DNA from: Dichetophora obliterata
Lineage: Eukaryota; Arthropoda; Insecta; Diptera; Sciomyzidae
Length of the DNA: 64,000 nt
Assembly (NCBI GenBank): GCA_963920525.1
Contig: OY986439.1
Location: 24,174,319-24,238,318 of the forward strand
Direction of reading: 5' to 3'
The translations under genes and the position numbers were made by a program. Below, piece after piece: positions 20,755-31,400 of this stretch. The notes under the pieces were generated by a model, which worked only from the letters and a program-made list of their open reading frames with translations, did no database searches and had not been told where the DNA came from. Within the stretch, counting starts at the first letter, position 1. The number at the start of each line of letters is the position of its first letter.

Positions 20755-22770
20755 CCCTGCAGCGCGCGGTACTAGTACAGAACTAGCAATTTCACTAGTT
20801 CGCAGGGGACACGAACTGGTTCCTCTCCAATCTCCAAGCAATGCTTTCAACTGTCGAAATTAACATGTACTTGTCCTACGAAGGGGACAATTGGTATGTC
20901 TCTGCAGACTTTTGGGACAGAAATCTCACTAGTAAGTATTTTGTCTACTAAGGTATAGATTTTTCACTAGTGAGTATTTAGTCTACTCAGGGGACGTTTT
21001 TCACTAGTAATTTTTCTGTCTACTTAGGGATAGACTTTTGACTAGTGAGTATTCTGTCTACTCAGGAATAGCTTTTTCACTAGTAACTTTTTCCTCCCTC
21101 ACTGTTAGTTATCTGACAAGAAGGTTTAATGCAATTAATAATAGCTTAAAAACATATAAAATGTATTATTATTATTTTTATTCTTTGTTTTGGTCAGAAC
21201 AATTTTTTGCTTCATTTTTAAAAAAAGCGTTTCTTTTGCGCTTGAATAGCTTTGCGCAGCAAACTTTCGAGATCGCAATTTGATGTTAACGAAATAGCAT
21301 CTGTAAAAAACAAGATTAATATTAAATGATAAAAAAAAGGGAAAAGTGGATGTTTTACCTCGAAGTGCTTCGTAAAAGTTTCTGTAATCTTTCAGAGAGA
21401 GCTTACCATGAGTACCGTATAAATTATACTTATTCGAAAGCTCTTCTGTCATGATATTTTTGAAATTTTTTACGATTCCAGCACTTAAAATGATCTGCTT
21501 CATTGTTTTCACCTGAAAAAAGAGAGACATTCATATTAAAAAGCATGATAACATATGTTGCAAATTAAACTTACGTATAACTGTTTATTTTGTGATGTTA
21601 TCTCGTCATTTATTGCCATCAAATTTTCCATGGTCGCTATCGGAAATTTTGAACGCAAAGGCAGTTCCTCTGCTTGCTGTCGGATTAGCCTCTTAAGCAT
21701 AACGCTTTGCTCTGCCAGTACTTCAACCACAACATTTAATTGAGCTGTATAAAAACGAAAATAATTTTATAGACATATTTTTTAACTTGGTGTGAAACTT
21801 TTGGAATCCGCCCACTATTGAAAATCTCTATAAAATGGGTTGTAATAAAGCTAAAAAAAACAACATTTTGTGTGATGTGCATATGAGATCATAAAAAAAA
21901 AAAAATTTTGCTTTGTTAATTTTAATAAATACTTTAATAACTCATGTCCCAAAAATTTTTTTCTTCTAAAACTTCAAAAATATAGTTTTTGTTGCCCGCC
22001 CAACTTTGCAGAATAATAGATTTATTTAGTTTTTCCTTAGCCAGATGTATGTTCAAGAGTCAAAGGGTTAAAAAAAAGTTTCCAAAAATCGGCGCACCTT
22101 AATGGATAGATAATTTGCTATTCAGGCTAGATTTGCCCGAATCGATACCACTGGTTTCAGCATGGTCATCGAATTCCAATTGCAATGGACAATCGCCATC
22201 TGTGGAAATGTTTTCGCTCCACACATCTTCCTCCTCTTCGCATTCCTTTTTTACACATTTACTAAGAAGTAAATCTTTTTCTTTTTTAATGTCCCTTCTT
22301 AACTTTCTTTTTTCACTTTTATTCATTTCTTTTTTTATTTGTTTTATTTAATTGAATATTTTTTTTATATATTATATTTTGTAAACACTTTTTCACCTTA
22401 TGGAACTTTAGTCTTCTTTACACGTCACGCACTTTATATATCAACTTTTCAACTAATTACAATAAGTAAGATGCGCATGCAATCGAAGCAATCGCGAAAA
22501 ACAAACGGCTTTTACCGTTAAGTTTCATCCGTTACCAGGCAACGCAATTCACGCATCTCTGCAGTACTTTGGGATAAAAAAGGGGACAATTGACGCATTT
22601 CTGCAGTACTTTGGGATAGAAAAGGAGACAATTGACGCTTCTTTTCACAACTTTGGAACAGAAAGGGGAGAATTGACGTATCTTTGCAGACTTTTGGGAC
22701 AGAAAACTAACCACTAACTGTCGCAATTTCTGGTGCAAAAGTAGCAATTGTCTCCAGCTGGGCTGCAGGG
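20755..22770 (-). mobile_element. CCCTGCAG-ended element carrying a DUF4806-like gene
   Basis: It is inserted in palindrome arm A only: arm B reads straight through AAAATAGGAAC. The ends are CCCTGCAGC and GCTGCAGGG. The first 330 bp hold many ACTAGT copies (near 20774, 20791, 20932, 20968, 21006, 21046, 21075). The last 200 bp hold about four degenerate repeats containing GGGACAATTGACGC and CTGCAGTACTTTGGGA. One related copy lies at 20883-20925. A four-exon gene lies between them on the minus strand. The target duplication is unclear (TA/CA at most). The superfamily is not recognised. Confidence 0.75.
21218..22326 (-). pseudogene. DUF4806-like protein gene, four exons, one nonsense codon
   Basis: Exons on the minus strand are 22326-22098, 21744-21575, 21512-21359 and 21300-21218. 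Every intron has GT and AG ends (GTGCGC, GTAAGT and GTAAAA donors; each acceptor follows a T-rich tract), and the phases agree, giving 211 residues. Exon 1 encodes a basic then acidic N-terminus. Exons 2-4 encode LPLRSKFPIATMENLMAIN, AGIVKNFKNIMTEELSNKYN and GKLSLKDYRNFYEAL, the pattern of DUF4806 domains. These are common in insect and cnidarian multicopy proteins of unknown function. Codon 76, the last full codon of exon 1, is TAA, immediately before the splice junction. This is a single nonsense change in an otherwise coherent gene. The domain call is from memory. Confidence 0.7.
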
Positions 22771-23114
22771 CAGGAACAAACCTTCCGTAAACCTCCCACA
22801 AAGCTATTTTAAATTTTAATGTTCTCAATTGAGAGCAATCTTCTCATTTTGTGACAAACTAAAATGTCAACAAACAAATAAATAAATGAAAATAATTGTG
22901 TTTTGTGATCAGGGTCGCCACATGGGCAGATAAACTTTTTGCTGGCAGTTTTTTGAGAGTGTAGACAATTTTCCAGTTTTTGCCTAAAAATAGTTTTTTT
23001 TTTATTTTACCCAGTTTTTCAAGTTTTTACGATTAAAACAATGCTTACTAGTTTAATGAATCAAATACAATAAATAAAATTAATCGTATGTTACTACAAA
23101 TATATAAGTAACAT

Positions 23115-23853
23115 TTGAAGCTGCTACTTATTTTAATACTACTTTTCACGCCCTTTCAAAAATTTATTTATGAAGTGGTAGCGCAGTTGCTATTATTGTT
23201 GCTTTCTTTGTTTCTGTTCTTTTGTCTCGATTTTCATTCGTCAAGTCTTGACGGTCAATATATATATATGAATATATATGCTTTGAAAACTACTAATTGA
23301 TGTAAATAGTTTCAAGTTATTAAAAAATCATGAAGACATTTTAGGAGTCGAGGTATATTCGCCTTTAAGCTCTAGGCATAAATTATTCGAATCAGATGAA
23401 ATGGATTTTAGAGAACATTGCTTAAAATTTCATGTTGAGCTATGCAATTGCTTATTACAAAAGTTTGATTTTGGGAATGATTTTCTAAAATGTGTCAAAC
23501 TTTTAGCACCAACGAAAATTTTAAAAGGCAACATTTCACTATTTTCAATTTGTGTATTTTTCTACCTAGTGTCATCCATTCAAAAAAATTACAAGAAATT
23601 GACGATGAGTTGCATGTGTTGCGCCACATTAATTTCAGAGATTTGAATTTACTTAATGAAAAATAATGAAACTTTATGGAAAGCAATTTTTGATCAAAAA
23701 CGTGGAGATAATTCCGAAGTCTTTCCATTACTTACAAAACTAGTTTATGTTGTTTTAACGATACCTGTAGCAACAGCAAATGTAGAACGTATTTTTTCAC
23801 AAATAAATATTATCAAAACTCAAATCAGAAATAAATTAGAAATTCCCACCTAG
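23115..23853 (+). pseudogene. hAT transposase C-terminal part (arm A)
   Basis: Broken frames encode a hAT transposase. 23401-23560 gives MDFREHCLKFHVELCNCLLQ..., a helical region. 23656-23853 gives the dimerisation domain: EVFPLLTKLVYVVLTIPVAT, then NVERIFSQINIIKTQIRNKL, with the conserved ER-FS core. The N-terminal finger and catalytic core are absent and stops separate the pieces. The arm B counterpart is at 26350-26793. ER-FS dimer domains of this kind occur in hAT transposases and their domesticated ZBED/ZMYM-like relatives. Confidence 0.7.
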
Positions 23854-24067
23854 TGTGGGATTTTTTGAACTAAAAATTTTTTAAGGAAAAGCGATTGGAA
23901 CTGCACAAATTAAAACAGTCATCAGAAATTATAAAAAAGTTTGATTAATTTTTCAGATTTCATCATTTGTGACTGTTTGATTTTTCTTAAACAGTCTTTC
24001 CATTGCAAAATTTTACAAAGGTTTGATATAAAATGTATCTCTGATTTCGGGTTTATTACTACAGATT

Positions 24068-24327
24068 CAATCGCGTCGGAAGCGAATTTCATCTGGGGGG
24101 GCAGTATAAATGGGGGGACAGTACAAATGGTGGTGCAAAAAAAGTTCACCAAAATTTCTTCACATGAAACATGAAGAAGAGAGAAAGAAGAGGAAAATAT
24201 ATAATACAAACATATTATCGTTGTAAAAAAACTGATATTTTGAATAACTTTTCCTTTTAAATTGTTTATCTAGCTAAAAAAGTGGGGGGGCAACTGCCCA
24301 CCTTTCCCCCCGCTTCCGACGCCAATG
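24068..24327 (-). mobile_element. hAT MITE, copy 2, with perfect duplication and empty site
   Basis: It is 260 bp, inverted relative to copy 1 at 7393-7654 and closely similar throughout. The perfect duplication TACAGATT lies at 24060-24067 and 24328-24335. Arm B (about 25884-25891) has one uninterrupted copy of this target, showing that insertion followed the arm duplication. Confidence 0.92.
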
Positions 24328-24337
24328 TACAGATTTA

Positions 24338-24445
24338 AGAAAAACTGCTTTCTGCATTTGCTGGTGCTTCAGGAATCGATAAACAGCATCAACAATTTTC
24401 CTTTGTAAAGAACAGACTTGGAGTTATCTCCACATTTCTTAAATG
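24338..24445 (-). pseudogene. Second, inverted hAT dimerisation-domain fragment (arm A)
   Basis: Minus-strand frames give KCGDNSKSVLYKGKLL and IPEAPANAES, parallel to KRGDNSEVFPLLTKLV and IPVATANVER of the plus-strand copy 500 bp upstream. The better preserved arm B version, at 25788-25921 (+), reads LSIPEAPANAESILSQI. The hAT therefore holds two convergent, diverged C-termini. Confidence 0.55.
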
Positions 24446-26349
24446 AATTACTAAAATTAATTTGATTTATTAATGAGTAAAACTATTTTATATGGGATGT
24501 AATTTACTATGATCTCAAAAATTGGTAATGACATTAACATTCACATAAATATCAAATGTATATTTCTTTAAACTATTTTTTAAGTTTTTCAATTGATAAT
24601 TTAAATGATTTAAGTTAATAAGTGCGATTGTTTTTGTTTTGTTTAGTTATTAATTTAATTTAAATACTTTATTTCAAATACAAGAATAAAAATTTTAAAG
24701 CACACATTTTAAATATATATGTTTAAGTTATTTTTTTAGTTCCACTTTTTTCACAAAAAAAAATTAAGAATTTTTTCTGAAATAAAAGTTTTAAAAAATA
24801 TGGCAACACTGGTTTTGATTCAGATGTAAACAAAATTTTAAACAAATGCCTGTCAATATATCAAATTCTCAAACTTTTTTTCTCTTTTAAATTTTTAAGC
24901 AATTGTCATTCTAATTATCAAAGTCACAAACGAAAACTACAACTGTTCCTACTTTAAAGCATCAGTATTCTCACTTCAACTACAAGGCTCTTACAACTCG
25001 TTTATGAATACAACGCTTTTAAAGAGTATTTTAACTTTAAAAAGCATTTTAAAAAGCAAACTAAAAAACGTTTGAAAGCTGTTTTAAAATATTTTTATGA
25101 ATACGGCTGTTCGTTTGTTTAGCAGACATTAAGTTAAATATCTTCTATCAGCCGTATTCATAAAAATATTTTAAAACAGCTTTCAAACGTTTTTTAGTTA
25201 AAATGCTTTTTAAAGGTAAAATACTCTTTAAAAGCGAAGTGCGAATACTGATGCTTAAAAGTAGGAACAGTTGTAGTTTTCGTTTGTGACTTTGATAAAT
25301 AGAATGACAATTGCTTAAAAATTTAGAAAAGGAAAAAAATAGGTTTGTGAATTTGATATATAGACAGGCATTTGTTTAAAATTTTGTTTACATTTAAATC
25401 AAAAACAGCGTTGCCATATTTTTTAAACTTTAATTTTCAGAAAAAAAATCTTAATTTTTTGTGAAAAAACTGGAACTAAAAAAAAAAAACTAAAATATAT
25501 ATATTTAAAATGTGTGCTTTAAAATTTTTATTCTTGTATTTGAAATAAAGTATTTAAATTAAATTAATAATTAAACAAAACAAAAACAATCGCACTCATT
25601 AACTAAAATCATTTAAATTATCAATTTATTGAAAAACTTAAAAATTTGTTTAAAAAAATATACATTTGATATTTATATGTATGCAAATGTCATTACCAAT
25701 TTTTGGGATCATAGTAACTTACATCCCATATAAAATAGTTTTACTCATTAATAAATCAAACTTATTTTAGTAGATTAATTTAAGGAATGTGGAGATAATT
25801 CCAAATCTGTTCATTACAAAGGAAAGTTGTTTATGCTGTTTTATCGATTCCTGAAGCACCAGCAAATGCAGAAAGCATTTTGTCTCAAATCTGTAGTAAT
25901 AAACCCAAAATCAGCAATATATTTTATATCAAATCTTTTGTGAAATTTTGCAATGGAAAGACTGTTTAAGAAAAATCAAACAGTCACAAATGATGAAATC
26001 TGAAAAATTAATCAAACTTTTTTATAATTTCTGATGACTGTTTTAATTTGTGCAGTTCCAATCGCTTTTCCTTAAAAAAATTTTAGTTCAGAAAATCCCA
26101 CACTAGGTGGGAATTTCTAATTTATTTCTGATTTGAGTTTAGTTAATATTTATTTGTGAAAAAATACGTTCTACATTTGCTGTTGCTACAGGTATCGTTA
26201 AAACAACATAAACTAGTTTTGTAATTTATGGAAAGACTTCGGAATTATCTCCACGTTTTTGATCAAAAATTGCTTTCCAAAAAGTTTCAATATTATTTTT
26301 ATTAAGTAAATTGAAATCACTGAAATTAATGTAGCGCAACTCGTGCAAC

Positions 26350-26793
26350 TCATGCATCGCCAATTTCTTGTAATTTTTCTGAATGGATGACGTTAGGTAG
26401 AAAAATACACAAATTGAAAATAGTGAAATCTTGCCTTTTTAAAATTTTCGTTGGTGCTAAAAGTTCGACACATTTTAGAAAATCATTCCCAAAATCAAAC
26501 TTTTGTAATAAACAATTGCATAGCTCAACATAAAAATTTAAGTAATGTTCTCTAAAATCCATTTCATCTGATTCGAATAATTTATGCGTAGAGCTTAAAG
26601 ACGTATATACGTCTAAATAAATGTCTTTACGATTTTTTAAGAACTTGAAATCATTTACATCAATTTCTTTGTAGTTTTCAAAGCATATATAATCATATAT
26701 ATATATATATTGACCGTCAAGACTTGACGAATGAAAATCGAGACAAGAGAACAGAAACAGCGAAAGTAACAATAATAGCAACTGCGCTACCAC
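26350..26793 (-). pseudogene. hAT transposase fragment (arm B)
   Basis: The 147-codon minus frame reads MDFREHYLNFYVELCNCLLQKF, then LKCVELLAPTKIL, the arm B version of the 23115-23853 protein. It is longer open than its arm A partner, which is disrupted near 23300. It lacks the catalytic core. The ER-FS domain follows downstream near 26100-26240 in broken frames (IPVATANVER-like). Confidence 0.65.
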
Positions 26794-26942
26794 TTCATAA
26801 ATACATTTTTGAAAGGACGTGAAAAGTAGTGAAAAGTAGTGAAAAGTAGCAGCTTCAAATGTTACTTATATTTTTGTAGTAACATAAAATTTATTTTATT
26901 TATTGTATTTGATTCATTAAACCAGTAAGCATTGTTTTAATA

Positions 26943-28066
26943 CACGCAGAGAAAAAACATAGTTGGAACAACCATGTTTTAAGAGGATCATAGTATGATT
27001 CGGATTATGATTGTTGCTAACATGTTCTTAAACATATAATATTTTTTTGATCATGATAAAATGATTACAACAACCATATTTAGAAAATAAACTTTTTTGT
27101 AGGAACCAAAATATTATTGAAACAATCATTATTCTCTTATTGGGTCAAAAATAGAATGATTGCAGCAACTATATTTATGAATTTATTTTTTGGATCCAGA
27201 ATATTATTAAATATTATTTATTTTCATGCACTCCAATTTCCATAGCTATTAATTAAGATATCTCCAAATACTTGCCATTGACTAGGCTGAACAGAAATAT
27301 TAATTCAATTGAAAAATTTTTATCATAAAATTTTCTGTCCGAGCTGGGGTTTGAACCGCGGCTTTTTCGCTTACGAGCCACGCACACTACCAGTAAGCCA
27401 CAGCCGCTACTACGGCTCGCCTGACTAATGCCATTCATAAACATGGTTCATTAAGTACATTGTCAAAAATAGCAATATTTGTGATAAACAAAATATGGTC
27501 AGAATTGCGAAATATGTTTACGGTAAAAAGAAACATGTTTGCTACAATTAAAGTCGAAAATATCACTTTTCTGAGTGCTGTTTTTAGGATCAGGCGATTT
27601 AAAACAAAACACAATAATTGAACAGTTGACAAACGAAACGGCACATACCCAAGAATCGATAAAACTTATTGTGTCTGAATGAAGTGAAAGTTTTTCCAGC
27701 AAACTGTTCAGACACAATAAATTCATTCGATTTTTGGTTATGTTCTGCTTCGTTTGCCAACAATCAAAGAATAGTTCAGACAAACATTCAAGATTCTAAT
27801 ATGTTTGTCTCTATAATAATATTCACATTTATCATGATTGACAGAACTACAACGTTTTTGTTGCAACTAATAGTAGAGGCAATCATAGTATGTTGACGAT
27901 TTCAACTATGTTATGATTTCAACTATAATGTTATTTTTGGTACCACCATTAGTAAACAATGACTTTATTAAGGCAAACATTTTTGTTTGCAGAAATAATA
28001 CAATAATTTTAGTAAAAAAATTATTATTGCAGTAATCATGTCTCAACCATGTCTTTTCTCTGCGTG
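26943..28066. mobile_element. TA-flanked element with CACGCAGAGAAAA ends
   Basis: The terminal repeats match 17/18 (CACGCAGAGAAAAAACAT and complement), with TA on each side (26941-26942, 28067-28068). Arm A has the empty site (TTTTAATCGTAAAAAC). The interior repeats ATGATT/ACAACCAT motifs near both ends and contains a tRNA-like segment at 27341-27412. There is no transposase. The superfamily is unassigned. Confidence 0.7.
27341..27412 (-). pseudogene. tRNA-like sequence inside the TA-flanked element
   Basis: On the minus strand, A-box-like TGGCTTACTGGTA precedes B box GGTTCAAACCCC. The acceptor ends do not pair well. It is likely a tRNA-derived SINE head or tRNA relic captured by the element. 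Confidence 0.45.
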
Positions 28067-28207
28067 TAGTAAAAACTTGAAAAACTGGGTAAATAAAAAA
28101 AAAAACTATTATTTAGGCAAAAACTGGAAAACTGTCTATCCTCTCAAAAAACTTCCAACAAAAAGTTTATCTGCCCATATGGTAACACTGATCACAAAAC
28201 ACAATTA

Positions 28208-29119
28208 CTGTCTGACCAGAATCATGTCGTTGTCGTGTCGGCAGGCAGAGCGCTGGCAGAGACAATGCAAACCTTATGGGAGAAAATTGCGGCAGAATAC
28301 GACAACGAAAACGCCAAGATAGAAATGTTTCTATTTCTATTTTGACTTTGTCGTTTATTTGATAGCTCTCTCAGCTTCTCTCTAAAAATGTTGCCATATT
28401 TTAACAAAATTTGAAGAATCTGTCAACCAATGTAGCGAGTAAACAGTGTTCCTACTTGCTCTTATTATGATAGGAGTAGCCTTCAGTTGAAAATGCAGTA
28501 AATTTATATGAAGAGTATTGCAAAAAGTAGTGTAATAAATGGAAGTGGAGTAATTATTAGTTCAATCGGAGTACGATGAGAACACTGAAGCAAGTTCAAG
28601 AAAATCAACAATGGCAGATTGAATAAAAGCAAAACGACAAAGCCAACGCTACAATTCTGGGCCAACTCTTAGCGATTCTCTCTCACCGACACGACAACGA
28701 CATGATTCTGGTCAGACAGATAGAAATGTTTCTATTTCTATTTTGACTTTGTCGTTTACTAGACAGATCTCTCAGCTTCTCTCTAAAAGCATTGCCATAT
28801 TTTAACAAAATTTGAAGAATCTGTCAACCAATGTAGCGAGTAAACAGTGTTCCTACTTGCTCTAATAATGATAGGAGTAGCCTTCAGTTGAAAATGCAGT
28901 AAATTTATATGAAGAGTATTGCAAAAAGTAGTGAAATAAATGGAAGTGGAGTAATTATTAGTTCAATTGGAGTACGATGAGACACTGAATCAAGTTCAAG
29001 AAAATCAACAATGGCTGATTGAATAAAAGCAAAACGACAAAGCCAACGCTACAATTCTGGGCCAACTCTTAGCGATTCTCTCTCACCGACACGACAACGA
29101 CATGATTCTGGTCAGACAG
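28208..29119. mobile_element. TTA-flanked (Harbinger-like) MITE with internal tandem duplication
   Basis: The ends read CTGTCTGACCAGAATCATGT and its complement, with TTA at 28205-28207 and 29120-29122. Arm A keeps the empty site (AACACAATTATTTTC). A 400-bp right-hand part, including the right terminal repeat, is present twice in tandem (about 28320-28719 and 28720-29119). The element thus has two right ends. Confidence 0.8.
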
Positions 29120-29219
29120 TTACTTTCATTTGTTTATTTGTTTGTTGACATTTTAGTTTGTCACAAAATGAGAAGATTGCTCTCAATTGAGAACATTAAA
29201 ATTTAAAATAGCTTTGTAG

Positions 29220-31036
29220 CATGATTCAATTATATATAAGGTTGAGTAAGCTGAGAGCACATATCTCTCGGCGAATGACAAAAACAGCTGTTTGGTGTTG
29301 TTATCTTCTACTTTGACATTCGTCGATCCAAATTCCATCCATGCAGCGTTTTCGTTTAAAAATGTCACTAGGCACTTTAAAAAAGGAAACGTTTTCCTTG
29401 TTCCAATAGTTTTGGCGAATCGCGTACTTTTTCGGCATTTTGAGGTAGTAACAAAAACTCAAACTCCAAGAAAATGGTTTAAAAATTATTTGAAACACAA
29501 ATTTAATATTAAAATGCAATAGTTTGACTTCTAGTCAGAAATTTTAATTTGATTGTTTACTTGTCTTTTTTTTTTTACTTTGACATTTTGCAATCCAAGT
29601 TTTGTAGTTGTATGAGAACAATTTCATGGTTACTTAACCTTATATCATGATTCAATCATTAGGTATGCAACCATTTGACGTTTACTCACAAGAATGAACT
29701 TAGATACCCTAATAATGCGAGGAGAGCAAAAGAGCAATTTTTTTATATCAAAATTAGCACTTGGTTGCATGAATATGAAACTTTTTCATTGTACGAAATA
29801 TCCAAAGGTACATTTGACTACTACGTTTTATACTACATTTTCTATAACTTGTTTGTTTTCACTCAAAATTATATTACGAGTTTTAAAAAATATAATTGCC
29901 ACGTTTTTGTTGTAAAACATTAAAATAAGAATAAAAGTAATATGTGCACTACACAGTACACAGAAAATGAATAATCCTTGCATGCGAATATTTCCAAAAC
30001 TTTAAGCTTAGAATTAAAGAATGTTCGTAAAACATGGTTTTCATTATAAATTTTATGCAATTCAAACTTTTTGTAGTTCTTTGTTACAAACGGTATAAAT
30101 ATAGATATTTAAATATAAATTAAATTAAAGTAACACTTACTACTTCATGTATTTAGTTTTAATGTAAAAACCCTAAAACTAATCTATTATTAGTAATATT
30201 TACACAGCGAATAGGACTTCTTACTTAAATCTCGCTAATAAAAATTAAGCTTGCCTGTCATAAACGCTGTTTTTAAATCATCAAAATATTAAAAGAGGAT
30301 ATAGGCAATCAATTTTTTTAAAAAATTTTTTTTTGTTAATTGATTATTGCTGTAAAACTATTTAAAACTATGTAAAAAATCAATCAAATCCGCTTATAAT
30401 TCAGATTTTACAGTGCTAAAACCCGGTGCGCCAGAGTACTTTTAACTAACCAGAGTAACTTCAAACGCGTTTTTGTTGAAACGTAGTTTTTTTTAAACGG
30501 GCCACATTTTCATTTTAATCTGTTTGTAATGTAATTCTACACAATTTTTACCAAATTGAGCGTTTTTGCAAAATTTGTCTAGTTTTTACAAGTGGGTCGA
30601 TTTTCACCATTTTTTAAGCACACAAACTTCAGCGCCATCTTCATATATACAGAATATATGTTAGAAAATTTTGTAACTTAAACTGATGATGTAAAATTAA
30701 CACGCAAATAAAGTTTTTCGAATATATATTATACTTTTTTAAAAAACATCTTCCAAAATTACCTTAATTTTAACCGATTTTGCCTAAAATCTCCCTTAAG
30801 TGTTATGAAAAAAGCAGTCTCTTAAAAAAAGTGTAGCAAAAGAAGAACTACTTTTTTTAAAAAAAAGACGCACCAAAACACTGAAATATTACTTTTTTTT
30901 TAGAAGACTACACAACCCCGTTTGTCATTAATTTCAGAGAGAGGATATGTGTTTGTTTACATAAAATAAGGATATGTCAAATATATACTTAACCTTATTC
31001 TGATTGAATCATGACCTTATATATAATTGAATCATG
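29220..31036 (-). mobile_element. P-element-like transposon
   Basis: The ends read CATGATTCAATTATATATAA and its complement, with the perfect 8-bp duplication CTTTGTAG (29212-29219, 31037-31044). Arm A has the empty site with one change (CTTTGTGG). Drosophila P elements begin CATGATG and make 8-bp duplications. The interior has a THAP-like N-terminal fragment on the minus strand. The length of 1,817 bp suggests an internally deleted copy. Confidence 0.75.
29300..29437 (-). pseudogene. THAP-domain remnant of the P-like transposase
   Basis: From the ATG at 29437 the minus frame reads MPKKYAIRQNYWNKENVSFF, then KVPSDIFKRKRCM. This fits the THAP pattern MPKxCAVxxC...vSFFkvPxD...RkkW, the DNA-binding module of P transposases. 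Both positions expected to be zinc-binding Cys are Tyr, consistent with TGT-to-TAT decay, and a frameshift follows near 29330. No catalytic region was recognised downstream. Together with the terminal repeats it supports P-superfamily origin. Confidence 0.55.
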
Positions 31037-31204
31037 CTTTGTAGGAGGTTTACAGAAGGTTTGTTCCTATTTTAAAATTCTGTCATTTGTGAAGCTCTTA
31101 CAAGAGGTTTTTTTCGTTATTGAATGTTTATGAATAACGTTTTTAGGCATGTGTCTTACAAATGACTTACAAGAGGTTTGTAACTTTTTATGAATACGGC
31201 TTTA

Positions 31205-31400
31205 TATATATAAAACAGGATGTGTGTATGTATGTAACGTATGGACTCCAAAACGGATTGGCCGAATTTGATGAAATTTTCAGGGAATCTTCAGAATATT
31301 GAGGCGGGTGATACTGTAAAGTCTGATTTTTGATTTCAGTCTGTGGGCGGAGGGGCGTGGCAAAATCCAATTTTCATATTATACCACCAATGACATATAC
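31205..31400 (+). repeat. Possible Helitron 5' region
   Basis: TATATATATAAAACAGG, then 'gtatggactccaaaacgg' and GGGGCGTGGC, resembles the leading region of dipteran Helitrons and the repeat at 7860-9010. The terminal TC is not evident because the palindrome abuts it. A possible 3' end is at 37172. Confidence 0.4.

Larger units (their letters stand above)
22910..24811 (+). mobile_element. hAT element in arm A, decayed
   Basis: The left end is CAGGGTCGCCACATGGGC and the right end the complement of CAGTGTTGCCATA. Flanking 8-mers are TTTGTGAT and GTTTTGAT. The same element at the same site in arm B has TTTGTGAT and TTTTTGAT, supporting a decayed 8-bp duplication. It holds a transposase C-terminus in plus orientation and a second, diverged copy of that domain in minus orientation. 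Confidence 0.7.
25406..28190 (-). mobile_element. hAT element in arm B
   Basis: This is the inverted counterpart of 22910-24811, with ends CAGCGTTGCCATA (left) and the complement of CAGTGTTACCATATGGGC (right). Flanks are ATCAAAAA and ATCACAAA. It is longer because of the 1.1-kb TA-flanked insertion at 26943-28066 and lacks the MITE found in arm A. Confidence 0.7.
20620..31201. mobile_element. 10.6-kb palindrome: two inverted copies of one nested transposon
   Basis: Copy A (20620-25109) and copy B (25149-31201) are inverted and separated by 39 bp. Each copy begins or ends with CAGCCGTATTCATAAA. The outer ends continue into a CTCTTGTAAG-containing sequence and the inner ends into TTTTAAAACAGC. 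Outer flanks are TTA on both sides (20617-20619, 31202-31204). Stripped of insertions, each copy is a MITE of about 580 bp carrying the same hAT at the same position. Private insertions are a CCCTGCAG element and a hAT MITE in A, and a TA-flanked element, a TTA-flanked MITE and a P-like element in B. The empty site for each is present in the other arm. Confidence 0.85.

Noticed and set aside
20620..31201. Palindrome as an assembly or library fold-back artefact
   Set aside because: The arms differ in sequence and each has private insertions with clean target duplications, which an artefact would not create.
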